A stretch of 47,745 nucleotides of DNA from an uncultured Verrucomicrobia subdivision 3 bacterium (lineage in GTDB: Bacteria; Verrucomicrobiota; Verrucomicrobiia; Limisphaerales; UBA11358), in contig CAITTG010000134.1 in the NCBI GenBank assembly GCA_903895255.1, positions 1 to 47,745 of the forward strand, written 5' to 3'. Shown here piece after piece: positions 33,827 to 41,217 of this stretch; within the stretch, counting starts at the first letter, position 1, and each line of letters opens with the position of its first letter. A program made the position numbers and the translations under genes. The notes beneath the pieces are model-generated. The model was not told the DNA's origin and ran no database searches. It saw nothing but the letters and a program-made list of their open reading frames with translations.

Positions 33827-36355
33827 TCAAACATCCAAGTTGCGCACGTTGAGGGCGTTGTCCTCGATGAACTGGCGGCGGGGCTCGACTTCCTCGCCCA
33901 TCAGCCGGGTGAACATTTCCTCGGCCTCCACGGCGTCGGTCAGCTCGATGCGCAGCAGTTTGCGGCGGACCGGGTTCATGGTGGTTTCAAACAATTCCTT
34001 GGCGTCCATTTCCCCCAGCCCTTTGAAGCGGGTCATTTGGATGCCTTTTTTGCCCACGGCCTTGACCCCGTTCAGGACTTCCGGAATGGAAAAGACGGGG
34101 GTGACCGTCTGGCGCTCGCCCTCGCCTTCGATCAATTCAAAGAGGGGCTTGTCCTGGGCGGCATAATGATCCACCGCGAGGCCTTTTTGGGCGAGCTTGC
34201 CGAGCAGTTCCCCGATGACCTTGCTCTCCAAATGCAGATCCGCCTCCAGCGCGCGCCGGGTGAGCTTTTGGACCTTCTCGCCCTTTTCCCGCAATTCGGT
34301 TTCGGACCGGAACAGGTCGGGATCGGCATCCTTAAATTGGGCCACGGCCTCGAGACTTTCAAAGTAACTCACCTTCTCATCATTGCCTTCGCGCAACTTG
34401 ATCAGATACACGGGGAAGTTGCCCTGACTGCCGCGCTTTTCCACGTAATCACCAAAATCCCCGCCCTGCCGGCGGATGAAGGTGGCGTATTTGTCCAGCG
34501 CTTCCAGCAGCGTGAGAATTTCCTCCAGTTCCTTGGGGGTAAATTCCCGGCCGTCGGCGAGGTTGCGCAACCGCACTTCCTCAGTGCCAATCTGCAACAA
34601 AATCCGGTTCAACTGGGTGTCGTCATCCACGTATTCGGTGCGCTTCTTGCGAATCATGGAATACAGGGGCGGCTGGGCGATGTAAACATAGCCATCGCGC
34701 ACCAGGCGGGGCATCTGCCGGTAAAAGAAGGTGAGCAGGAGCGTGCGGATGTGGGAACCATCCACATCGGCATCGGTCATGATGATGATCTTGTGGTAGC
34801 GCAGCTTGGTGAGGTCAAAGGCGCCCTCCCCCTCGCCATCCCCAATGCCGGTGCCAATGGCGGTGATCATGGTGCGGATTTCCGTGTTTTGGAGCACCTT
34901 GTCCAGCCGGGCCTTTTCCACGTTGATGAGCTTGCCGCGAATGGGCAGGATGGCTTGGAATTTGCGGTCGCGGCCCTGCTTGGCGGAGCCACCGGCCGAG
35001 TCCCCTTCGACGATGTACAACTCGGTGTTCGCCGGGTCGCGGTCGGAGCAATCCGCCAGCTTGCCGGGCAATCCGCCACCGGTGAGCGCGCTTTTGCGGA
35101 CGGCCTCGCGGGCCTTGCGGGCGGCCTCACGGGCGCGGGCGGCATTCAGGCCCTTGTCCACAATCCGCTTCGCGATCGGCGGATTCGCGTCAAAGTAACT
35201 CATCAAGCCTTCGTAAGTGGAGGAACCCGTGATGCGCTCGACTTCGGGCGAGAGCAGCTTGACCTTGGTCTGCGATTCAAACTTGGGATCGCTGTGCTTC
35301 ACGGAAATCACCGCCGTCAACCCCTCGCGGACGTCATCGCCGGTGATCTGGGGATCCTTGTCCTTGATCAACTCATTGGCCTTGGCGTACTGGTTGATGG
35401 CCCGGGTAACGGCGCTGCGAAAGCCGCTCAAATGTGTGCCGCCATCCGGATTGCAGACGGTGTTGGTGTAGCACAAGACCTGGTCGTTGTAGCTGTCGTT
35501 GTATTGCAGCACCACCTCGACGTGCACCTCAATCTCCTTGCCGTCGTTGACTTCCTTGGTCTCTTTGCGGAACGCAATGGGTTTGGGATGGAGGGGGGTC
35601 TTGCTCTTGTTGAGCTGCCGGACAAATTCCTCGACGCCATCCTTGTAAAAATAGCGCTCGGTTCCGCCGGCGGCCTGGCGCTCGTCGGTGAAGACAATTT
35701 CCAGGCCCGAGTTGAGAAAGGCCAGCTCGCGCAGGCGCTGCGAGATGGTTTCATATTTGAACTCGGTGGTGTCGCGAAAAATCTCGTGGTCCGGCTTGAA
35801 GGTGATGAGCGTGCCGGTGTGCCGGGCCTTGCCGATGACATGCAGCTTTTCGGTGGTGACGCCCCGTTCAAAGGCCATGTGATACACCTGGGCATCGCGC
35901 GACACCTCGACTTCGAACCATTCGGAGACGGCGTTCACGCACTTGGCGCCGACCCCGTGGGTGCCGCCGGAGAATTTGTAACCGCCCTGGCCGTATTTGC
36001 CGCCGGAATGCAGGGTGGTAAGCACCAGCTCCACGCCGGGCAGCCCGCTGTCCTTGTTGATATCCACCGGGATGCCGCGCCCGTTGTCGCGGATGGAGAT
36101 GGAGCCGTCCATGTGCAGGGTCACCTCGATCTTGTTGCAATGACCGGCCAGATGCTCGTCCACGGAGTTGTCCAGCACTTCGCTCACGCAATGATGCAGG
36201 GCGCGCTCGTCGGTGCCGCCGATGTACATGCCGGGTTTCTTGCGCACGGCTTCGAGGCCCTTGAGCTGGCCCAGTTTTTGGGCATCATATTCGGCGGAAA
36301 TCGCGCCTTCGGCCGGGGCGTGTTGGTCGTCCGGCAGGTCAGAATTAGTTGGCAT
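33827..36355 (-). CDS. gyrB: DNA gyrase subunit B
   Basis: I use the ATG at 36355 (842 residues; 'MPTNSDLPDDQ'), because the 25 residues from 36430 look unrelated to the family. The GHKL ATPase domain has 'RKKPGMYIGGT', 'DNSVDEHLAG', 'IRDNGRGIPVD' and 'GGTHGVGAKCVNA'. The TOPRIM domain has 'EGDSAGGSAKQGRDR' (about 449) and 'DADVDGSHIRTLLL' (about 526). A ~150-residue insert between TOPRIM and the C-terminal 'RFKGLGEMDAKEL' resembles that of proteobacterial GyrB. No intein was seen. The gyrB-gyrA order suggests one transcript. Confidence 0.97.
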   Translation of the reverse strand: MPTNSDLPDDQHAPAEGAISAEYDAQKLGQLKGLEAVRKKPGMYIGGTDERALHHCVSEVLDNSVDEHLAGHCNKIEVTLHMDGSISIRDNGRGIPVDINKDSGLPGVELVLTTLHSGGKYGQGGYKFSGGTHGVGAKCVNAVSEWFEVEVSRDAQVYHMAFERGVTTEKLHVIGKARHTGTLITFKPDHEIFRDTTEFKYETISQRLRELAFLNSGLEIVFTDERQAAGGTERYFYKDGVEEFVRQLNKSKTPLHPKPIAFRKETKEVNDGKEIEVHVEVVLQYNDSYNDQVLCYTNTVCNPDGGTHLSGFRSAVTRAINQYAKANELIKDKDPQITGDDVREGLTAVISVKHSDPKFESQTKVKLLSPEVERITGSSTYEGLMSYFDANPPIAKRIVDKGLNAARAREAARKAREAVRKSALTGGGLPGKLADCSDRDPANTELYIVEGDSAGGSAKQGRDRKFQAILPIRGKLINVEKARLDKVLQNTEIRTMITAIGTGIGDGEGEGAFDLTKLRYHKIIIMTDADVDGSHIRTLLLTFFYRQMPRLVRDGYVYIAQPPLYSMIRKKRTEYVDDDTQLNRILLQIGTEEVRLRNLADGREFTPKELEEILTLLEALDKYATFIRRQGGDFGDYVEKRGSQGNFPVYLIKLREGNDEKVSYFESLEAVAQFKDADPDLFRSETELREKGEKVQKLTRRALEADLHLESKVIGELLGKLAQKGLAVDHYAAQDKPLFELIEGEGERQTVTPVFSIPEVLNGVKAVGKKGIQMTRFKGLGEMDAKELFETTMNPVRRKLLRIELTDAVEAEEMFTRLMGEEVEPRRQFIEDNALNVRNLDV

Positions 36356-36914
36356 AAAATGAATCCGCAAGCGGCAAAATAACAGCGCTGACGAGACTGC
36401 CGGAAGGGTACATAAAACGGGGATTTTCACAACGTTTATTTACGGGGAAAATCGGCGGGAAAACACCATGGGTTGGGGCTGCATTTTCGAGTCAGCCGGA
36501 TATGTGGTGGTGGGCGGCAGAGGCAACCATTAGCCATAATACTGCAGTTCAACCACGGATGCCCAAGGATGGCGAGGGGGAAGCTCCAAGCTACAACATC
36601 CAATTTCCAGAGAATAATCAACCTCCAATAATCAAGTTTCCGAAAATGCGCGTTTAAGCATGGATAGCCAGCGATTTAATGAGGGTTTTGCACGGTTTGC
36701 GATTAATCCAGTGAGCGAGCCGCCCCAAGCAAGGAGGGACGGCGGGGAAAACGGTTTGCGATCAAAAGCGAACTCCTTCTGACTTGGAGAGATTAGAATG
36801 TTGAGCCGGACCAGAGAGTTTAAAAAGGATCGCAAACGCACAGTGATGCGCCCATGGATGGGCAAGTCATTGAATCCAGCTTGAAAAACCTGACATTTCA
36901 GATACGATTAAAAC
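36356..36914. other. Interval between gyrB and a toxin-antitoxin pair
   Basis: No reliable gene is seen in these 559 bases. Contents: a worn 'aaccacggatgg' element near 36554, two direct copies of CGGTTTGCGAT (36693-36703, 36752-36762), an inverted copy GATCGCAAAC (36828-36837) and a palindrome at 36850-36863. A 28-codon ORF at 36798-36884 is discussed under rejected items. Confidence 0.45.
36850..36863. promoter_or_regulatory. Palindrome GCCCAT-GG-ATGGGC upstream of the toxin-antitoxin genes
   Basis: A perfect 6-2-6 inverted repeat about 50 bases before the antitoxin start (36915). Type II antitoxins usually repress their own operon by binding such a site; that this one is the operator is inferred. 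Confidence 0.35.
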
Positions 36915-37130
36915 ATGACGACGGTGGAAGAAATCGAACTGGCAGCCGCGCAACTAGCACCGGCTGACTTTGACCGGCTTGCTTCATGGGTGAATGAACA
37001 CCAACACCAACTCTGGAAGCAACAGTTGGAGAGTGATGCCAAAATGGGTCGATTGGATTTCTTGTTCAACGAGGCCGCGAATGAACGCCAGGCTGGCCAA
37101 TTACGCAACTGGCCGGCCGAGCAGGAATGA
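36915..37130 (+). CDS. Type II antitoxin partner of a RelE/ParE-like toxin
   Basis: This 71-residue acidic helical protein begins 'MTTVEEIELAAAQLAPADFD' and contains 'LASWVNEHQHQLWKQQLESD' and 'GRLDFLFNEA', the pattern of the addiction-module component that accompanies small RelE/ParE toxins. Its stop overlaps the toxin start (37127-37130, ATGA). It has no obvious DNA-binding fold beyond short helices, so any role in autoregulation is uncertain. Confidence 0.75.
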   Translation: MTTVEEIELAAAQLAPADFDRLASWVNEHQHQLWKQQLESDAKMGRLDFLFNEAANERQAGQLRNWPAEQE

Positions 37131-37390
37131 CCTCGAAAGCCACCCGCAGATTTTGGCGGCTTTATCAAGAATTGCCGCCGCCGGTTCAACGACTGGCATT
37201 TAAAAACTACCGAATTTGGCTGGATAATTCTCGTCATCCCTCGCTTGATTTCAAGAAACTTGCCGGTCCTGGTGAGCGCTTTTCCATACGTGTCGGCGAT
37301 CATTACCGTGCGCTGGGTCATAAAACCGATGAGGGTTACGAGTGGGTGTGGATTGGGACGCACGAGGCCTATAATAAACTGGTAGGGTGA
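37127..37390 (+). CDS. RelE/ParE-superfamily toxin
   Basis: The 87-residue basic protein has the RelE/ParE fold pattern. An N-terminal helix 'RRFWRLYQELPPPVQRLAFK' leads to 'SLDFKKLAGPGERFSIRVGD', 'HYRALGHKTDEGYEWVWIG' and 'THEAYNKLV'. Close relatives are annotated as ribonuclease-type toxins, but I cannot decide between mRNA interferase and gyrase poison from sequence alone. It overlaps the antitoxin gene by four bases. Confidence 0.8.
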   Translation: MTSKATRRFWRLYQELPPPVQRLAFKNYRIWLDNSRHPSLDFKKLAGPGERFSIRVGDHYRALGHKTDEGYEWVWIGTHEAYNKLVG

Positions 37391-37395
37391 TCCGC

Positions 37396-38208
37396 TTATT
37401 TCCCATGCCCCAATACCAAGGGGAGCATGGCAAAGGTCGTGGCATCAAACAGGCCGTGCGCGATCACCGCCGGCCATACAGACCGGTGTCCCACCATGAT
37501 GGCTCCCAGCCCGAGGCCCAGCCCGAGGCCCAGCACGCCGGCCAGACACGCCGCCATGATCCCCATGGCCACATGCGCGCTGCCAAAAATAACGGCGGCG
37601 ATGAACACCGCCGCCAATTGGCCGGTGGGCGAACTAAAATGGCGCGGCCAGAGGGCCCGCAAGCCCGCCAGAAAGGCCGAGCGCCAGAGCTCCTCCCGCA
37701 ATCCAGCGACCACAAAACTGACGACCGTCAGCGTCAGCCAAAAATAAACCCGGTTGTTCCGCAGCGCAGCAAGGTCCACCAGCTTCTCAACCTCCGGCTG
37801 GTGACTGGACATAAACAGCTGCAGGGATTCCGGGGTGAGGAGGCGGGCACCCAGTAAAATAATCGCCACCACCATGACCACCCCGGCCAGAAAGAGCCGC
37901 AGACCGACGGAATAGCCCACGCCCAACAGCACCGGCTGGAAGGTGCCGCGCCAGCGCAGCCGAAGGTCATCGCGGGTGGCCTGGGACGCGTAACAGGCCA
38001 GCGCAAACACCAAGCCAAAGACCAGCAATTCCAACCCGCACACCAGCAGCAGCCCGCCAGCCGTGTGCAAGAGGGCCGGGGCCTGCGATGGTTGGCGCCC
38101 CAACCCCAACGCCCCCACCGCGAGCAGGTATCCGGTCATCAGCAGCAGGTGAATCCACCAGCGGCGGCGGCGGGCCGTTGGCGGAGCGGACGGGGCAATG
38201 GGGTCCAT
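37396..38208 (-). CDS. CPBP-family intramembrane metalloprotease (CAAX/Abi type)
   Basis: The 270-residue protein has about seven or eight membrane helices and the three family motifs: 'REELWRSAFLAGL' (EExxxR type), 'FGSAHVAMG' (FxxxH) and 'VIAHGLFDATT' (HxxxD). Bacterial members process or modify membrane proteins or peptides; the substrate is unknown. It is convergent with the toxin gene (5-base gap) and 134 bases from the TonB locus. Confidence 0.88.
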   Translation of the reverse strand: MDPIAPSAPPTARRRRWWIHLLLMTGYLLAVGALGLGRQPSQAPALLHTAGGLLLVCGLELLVFGLVFALACYASQATRDDLRLRWRGTFQPVLLGVGYSVGLRLFLAGVVMVVAIILLGARLLTPESLQLFMSSHQPEVEKLVDLAALRNNRVYFWLTLTVVSFVVAGLREELWRSAFLAGLRALWPRHFSSPTGQLAAVFIAAVIFGSAHVAMGIMAACLAGVLGLGLGLGLGAIMVGHRSVWPAVIAHGLFDATTFAMLPLVLGHGK

Positions 38209-38342
38209 GCGTCCCCAAGTTAGCGGTTACCGTCCAAAAGGCAAAGGGAAGCGGTGGCGCCTCCCGACCGGGCGCGGTTCATTTTACAACGACTGCCGAT
38301 TGGGAAATCCGGGATACAGCAGACTGGGCGGTTGGCGGGGTG

Positions 38343-38879
38343 TCAGGGTGCCTTACCAGCCGGCGCGTTCGTGCCGTTGACTTGTTTGACCAGGTCATTG
38401 TACTTGTCCACGATCGCGTTGCGGTCCCGGATGCTGTCGTTGAGCTGCTGGAGGAAGTTGTCCCGCTGGGTGGTCAGCTCGGCAATTGCCGCGTTTTGCT
38501 TTTTCACACCATCCGCCACTTCCTGCAACCTGGCTTCCAAATTGGACACGGCGGTCTGGTACTGGCTGATTTCATTAGTTTGCACCTCGGTCAGAAGCTG
38601 GAGCCGGGTGATTTCGCGGGTTTGGGCGCGGTTGGTCTCGTCGCTGGCGGCAGCGGCATGCTTCAACTCCGTGATGCGGGCGTCCATTTGCGCGACCTCA
38701 TGATCCAGCGTGGCCATCGAATTGGTGCAGCCCGCGATGGCACTGGATTTGGCGGCGAGCAGTTGGTTAAGGTTTTCCAGGCGGTTGCGCTGGACAGTCT
38801 GATCGTACCACTGGCAGACGCAGAGGCCGCACAGGCTGAGCGCCAGGATGATCAGCAGGTTTTGATGGAAATTTTTCAT
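38343..38879 (-). CDS. Membrane-anchored coiled-coil protein at the end of the ExbBD operon
   Basis: This 178-residue protein has one N-terminal helix ('LLIILALSLCGLCVCQW', about 7-23) followed by a long coiled coil (about 30-165), rich in Leu, Glu, Gln and Ala. I do not recognise a family. It overlaps the second exbD gene by four bases, so it is translated with the ExbB/ExbD motor. It could act as a periplasmic spacer or scaffold; that is inference from position. Confidence 0.75.
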   Translation of the reverse strand: MKNFHQNLLIILALSLCGLCVCQWYDQTVQRNRLENLNQLLAAKSSAIAGCTNSMATLDHEVAQMDARITELKHAAAASDETNRAQTREITRLQLLTEVQTNEISQYQTAVSNLEARLQEVADGVKKQNAAIAELTTQRDNFLQQLNDSIRDRNAIVDKYNDLVKQVNGTNAPAGKAP

Positions 38880-39298
38880 GGGGATGGTGATTGATCGCTG
38901 TCCACCGCGATGGCCACGCGCTGGATGCCAGCGCGTTTGACCAGGTCCAGGGCGTAGACGATCGAACCGTGAGTGGCCGCGCGGTCACCGTGGAGATACA
39001 CTGGCACGCCGGGGTTGGCGGCCAGGCGGTTGGTGAGGGTGGTGTAGAGATCCATTATGGCGATGGGTTTTTGCTCCAGGGAAATTTGGCCGTCCTTTTC
39101 CACGGTCAGATTGATGACATCGGGTTTGGCATTCGAGGTGGCCAGGGTGGCGGTGGGCAGACTGGCCTTGAGGGCGCGGACTTTCTGCATTTGCAGGCTG
39201 ACCATCATGAAGGAGGCCAGCAGAAAAAACATGATGTCAATCAGCGGGATGATTTCCAGCCGGGTGCGCTTGCGCGGTAGCGGGGAGCGGATTTTCAT
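38876..39298 (-). CDS. exbD: ExbD/TolR-family protein, second copy
   Basis: The 140-residue protein has the ExbD layout: a short basic cytoplasmic tail, one membrane helix with the conserved proton-carrying Asp in 'LEIIPLIDIMFFLLASFMMV', and a periplasmic domain ending 'YALDLVKRAGIQRVAIAVDS'. It is similar to the upstream copy at 39295-39729 in the helix but diverged in the periplasmic part. The genes overlap by four bases. Confidence 0.92.
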   Translation of the reverse strand: MKIRSPLPRKRTRLEIIPLIDIMFFLLASFMMVSLQMQKVRALKASLPTATLATSNAKPDVINLTVEKDGQISLEQKPIAIMDLYTTLTNRLAANPGVPVYLHGDRAATHGSIVYALDLVKRAGIQRVAIAVDSDQSPSP

Positions 39299-39729
39299 GG
39301 CGCGACTGACGGGGTGGGGCCGGCCGGACCATCCACCATGAAGCCAATTTTCTGCACGCCGGCATGGCGGACGACTTGCAGCACATCCAGCATCGCGCCA
39401 TGCTTCGTGTCCTGGTCCCCGCTCAGGTACACCGGCAGATTGGTGTCCAGCCGGAAGCGGTTGCTAATGACGACTCCCAGATCCGTCAGGGAAATGGGTT
39501 TCTTCTCGAGCCAGACCACCCCGGTCTTGTCCACGGCGATATTGACGAGGTTCGGCTGGAAATCATGCGGCGCTTGCGTGGCCTTGGGCAGGTGGACCTT
39601 GATGTTCGAGGCCTGATCGAGTTGCAAGCTCACCATCATGAACGAGGCCAGCAGGAAGAACATGATGTCAATCAGGGGAATGATCTCGATCCGGACCCGC
39701 GGACGGGGGATGGGGGAGCGCAACTTCAT
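39295..39729 (-). CDS. exbD: ExbD/TolR-family protein, first copy
   Basis: This 144-residue protein has one membrane helix 'IEIIPLIDIMFFLLASFMMV' with the key Asp and a periplasmic domain with 'LPKATQAPHDFQPNLVNIAV', 'PVYLSGDQDTKHGAMLDVL' and 'RHAGVQKIGFMVDG'. With ExbB it forms the proton-driven motor that energises TonB. It overlaps exbB and the second exbD by four bases each. Confidence 0.93.
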   Translation of the reverse strand: MKLRSPIPRPRVRIEIIPLIDIMFFLLASFMMVSLQLDQASNIKVHLPKATQAPHDFQPNLVNIAVDKTGVVWLEKKPISLTDLGVVISNRFRLDTNLPVYLSGDQDTKHGAMLDVLQVVRHAGVQKIGFMVDGPAGPTPSVAP

Positions 39730-40352
39730 TGGCCGGCAGCGGTTTTTTTTGCGTCCACCATGACCTCCACGTTGGTGGCGGCGGTTTCCAGTTCAAACTG
39801 AAGCCGGGCGATTTTGCCGCTAAAATAGTTGTAGGGAATCAGGGAGATGATGGCGATGCCCAGGCCGCAGGCCGTGGCAATGAGCGCCTCGCCAATGCCG
39901 CCGGTGACGGCGACCACGGAAAGTTCCGCGCTGCCGACGTTCAAGAAGGCGCGCATCAGGCCCGTGACAGTGCCGAGCAGGCCCAGCAACGGGGCCAGCG
40001 TCACCAGGGTGTCCATGACGCCCAAGTATTTGCCCGCGCGCTCCAGTTCGATGCCCGCAGCCAGTTGCAGCGCGCCCGGCAAAGAGGTGTTCACGTGGCT
40101 CAAGCCCCGGTACACCATGCGAATGACCGGGTCCTCCGAGCCTTGGGCCAGTTTGGTCGCGGCGGGGACATCGTGGTTTTCCAGGGCGGCCAGCACCTGC
40201 TCCAGGGTCTTGGGGTCGCGCCTCTGGCCCTCGCGCCACCACCAGAGGGTGCGCTCGCCCAGCACCGCCACGGCCAGGAAGGCGCAGACCAGCAGCGGCC
40301 ACATCACGGGTCCGCCCTTGAGAAAGAATTCAATGACAATATTGGCTAACAT
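39726..40352 (-). CDS. exbB: ExbB/TolQ/MotA-family proton channel protein
   Basis: The 208-residue protein has three membrane helices. One is near the N-terminus ('GPVMWPLLVCAFLAVAVLGE'); the second and third (about 115-140 and 160-182) contain 'LVTLAPLLGLLGTVTGLM' and 'GGIGEALIATACGLGIAI', the MotA/TolQ/ExbB signature. It assembles a pentamer around ExbD. It lies 16 bases after tonB. Confidence 0.95.
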   Translation of the reverse strand: MLANIVIEFFLKGGPVMWPLLVCAFLAVAVLGERTLWWWREGQRRDPKTLEQVLAALENHDVPAATKLAQGSEDPVIRMVYRGLSHVNTSLPGALQLAAGIELERAGKYLGVMDTLVTLAPLLGLLGTVTGLMRAFLNVGSAELSVVAVTGGIGEALIATACGLGIAIISLIPYNYFSGKIARLQFELETAATNVEVMVDAKKTAAGQ

Positions 40353-40368
40353 AGGAATGAATTAGGAA

Positions 40369-41055
40369 TTAATTGATGGCGATTTTAAAAGTAATGGTGG
40401 TTTCAAAAACATGGGAGCCGTCCACGGGCGGAATGTGCCAGTGGCGTTTGATAAACTCCAGCGTGCTGCGGTCCAAAACGGGATAGCCGGAAGATTCCTT
40501 GAGCGCAATCTGCGTGATGGTCCCGAGGTCGTCCACGGTCATACTCACGCTGACCGAACCCTGTTCGGCCTCGGACAGGGCGATGGCCGGGTAAGGCGGT
40601 TGCGGCCGGTCGCCATGGTCGCCGGTGCTGCTGATTTTTTGCACGGAGGACAGGCTGGTCAGCCGCTGGATGACCGGGGCCCGGGCGAGAGCATTGGCCA
40701 CCACCACATGGCCCACGGTGGGGACCGCGAAATTAATGGCGGGCGTGTCAATAGTCACGGCCACCACCTGCGGGGCGGAAGGGTTTTGATCCGTGGGCTG
40801 GACCTTTTGCACCTCGGTGGTGGGCGGCGGTTTGCGGGGCTCGACGATGGTGGGGACGGCCTCCTCCACCCGGGGAGGAGGCTCGGTGAAGTTCGCGGCC
40901 CGGCGGGCCCCCAGGAAACCAACCAGCAGAAACAAGATGCAAACCGAATTTGTCCACGCCAGTTTACGGCTGGGATCCCGGCCCGCCCCGGGCAGGCAGA
41001 GCCGGGCCAGTTCATCGCTAAGCGCGTAACCGGAGGTTGGTCGATGGGCATCCAT
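40369..41055 (-). CDS. tonB: TonB-family energy transducer
   Basis: The 228-residue protein has an N-terminal membrane helix (about 33-50, 'NSVCILFLLVGFLGARRA'), a Pro-rich periplasmic span ('EPPPRVEEAVPTIVEPRKPP') and a C-terminal TonB domain with 'PPYPAIALSEAEQGSVSVSM', 'ESSGYPVLDRSTLEFIKRHW' and a final beta-strand. It couples the ExbBD motor to outer-membrane receptors, here most likely the one encoded upstream (163-base gap). Confidence 0.92.
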   Translation of the reverse strand: MDAHRPTSGYALSDELARLCLPGAGRDPSRKLAWTNSVCILFLLVGFLGARRAANFTEPPPRVEEAVPTIVEPRKPPPTTEVQKVQPTDQNPSAPQVVAVTIDTPAINFAVPTVGHVVVANALARAPVIQRLTSLSSVQKISSTGDHGDRPQPPYPAIALSEAEQGSVSVSMTVDDLGTITQIALKESSGYPVLDRSTLEFIKRHWHIPPVDGSHVFETTITFKIAIN

Positions 41056-41217
41056 GCTACTTCATATCACCAGACTTTTGGTCGCCAAGCATACAAAAAT
41101 CAACGCCCCAAACAAGCCGCGTCTCCGGTCTGCAGGACTGTTTTGCGTCGTAGTTTTGAACGCTGGCCGACCATCTGGCAAGGGAAGTTTAAAATCATAC
41201 TTTGCCCCAAATTCATC

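Noticed and set aside
34037..36382. A 781-codon plus-strand frame opposite gyrB
   Set aside because: GyrB motifs are complete on the minus strand; the opposite frame has no family features.
36798..36884. A 28-codon ORF starting 'MLSRTREFKKDRKR', like the start of a YafQ/RelE toxin
   Set aside because: The resemblance covers only about 14 residues, the rest of a toxin is missing, and it overlaps the palindrome before the real toxin-antitoxin pair. It may be a remnant, but the evidence is too thin.
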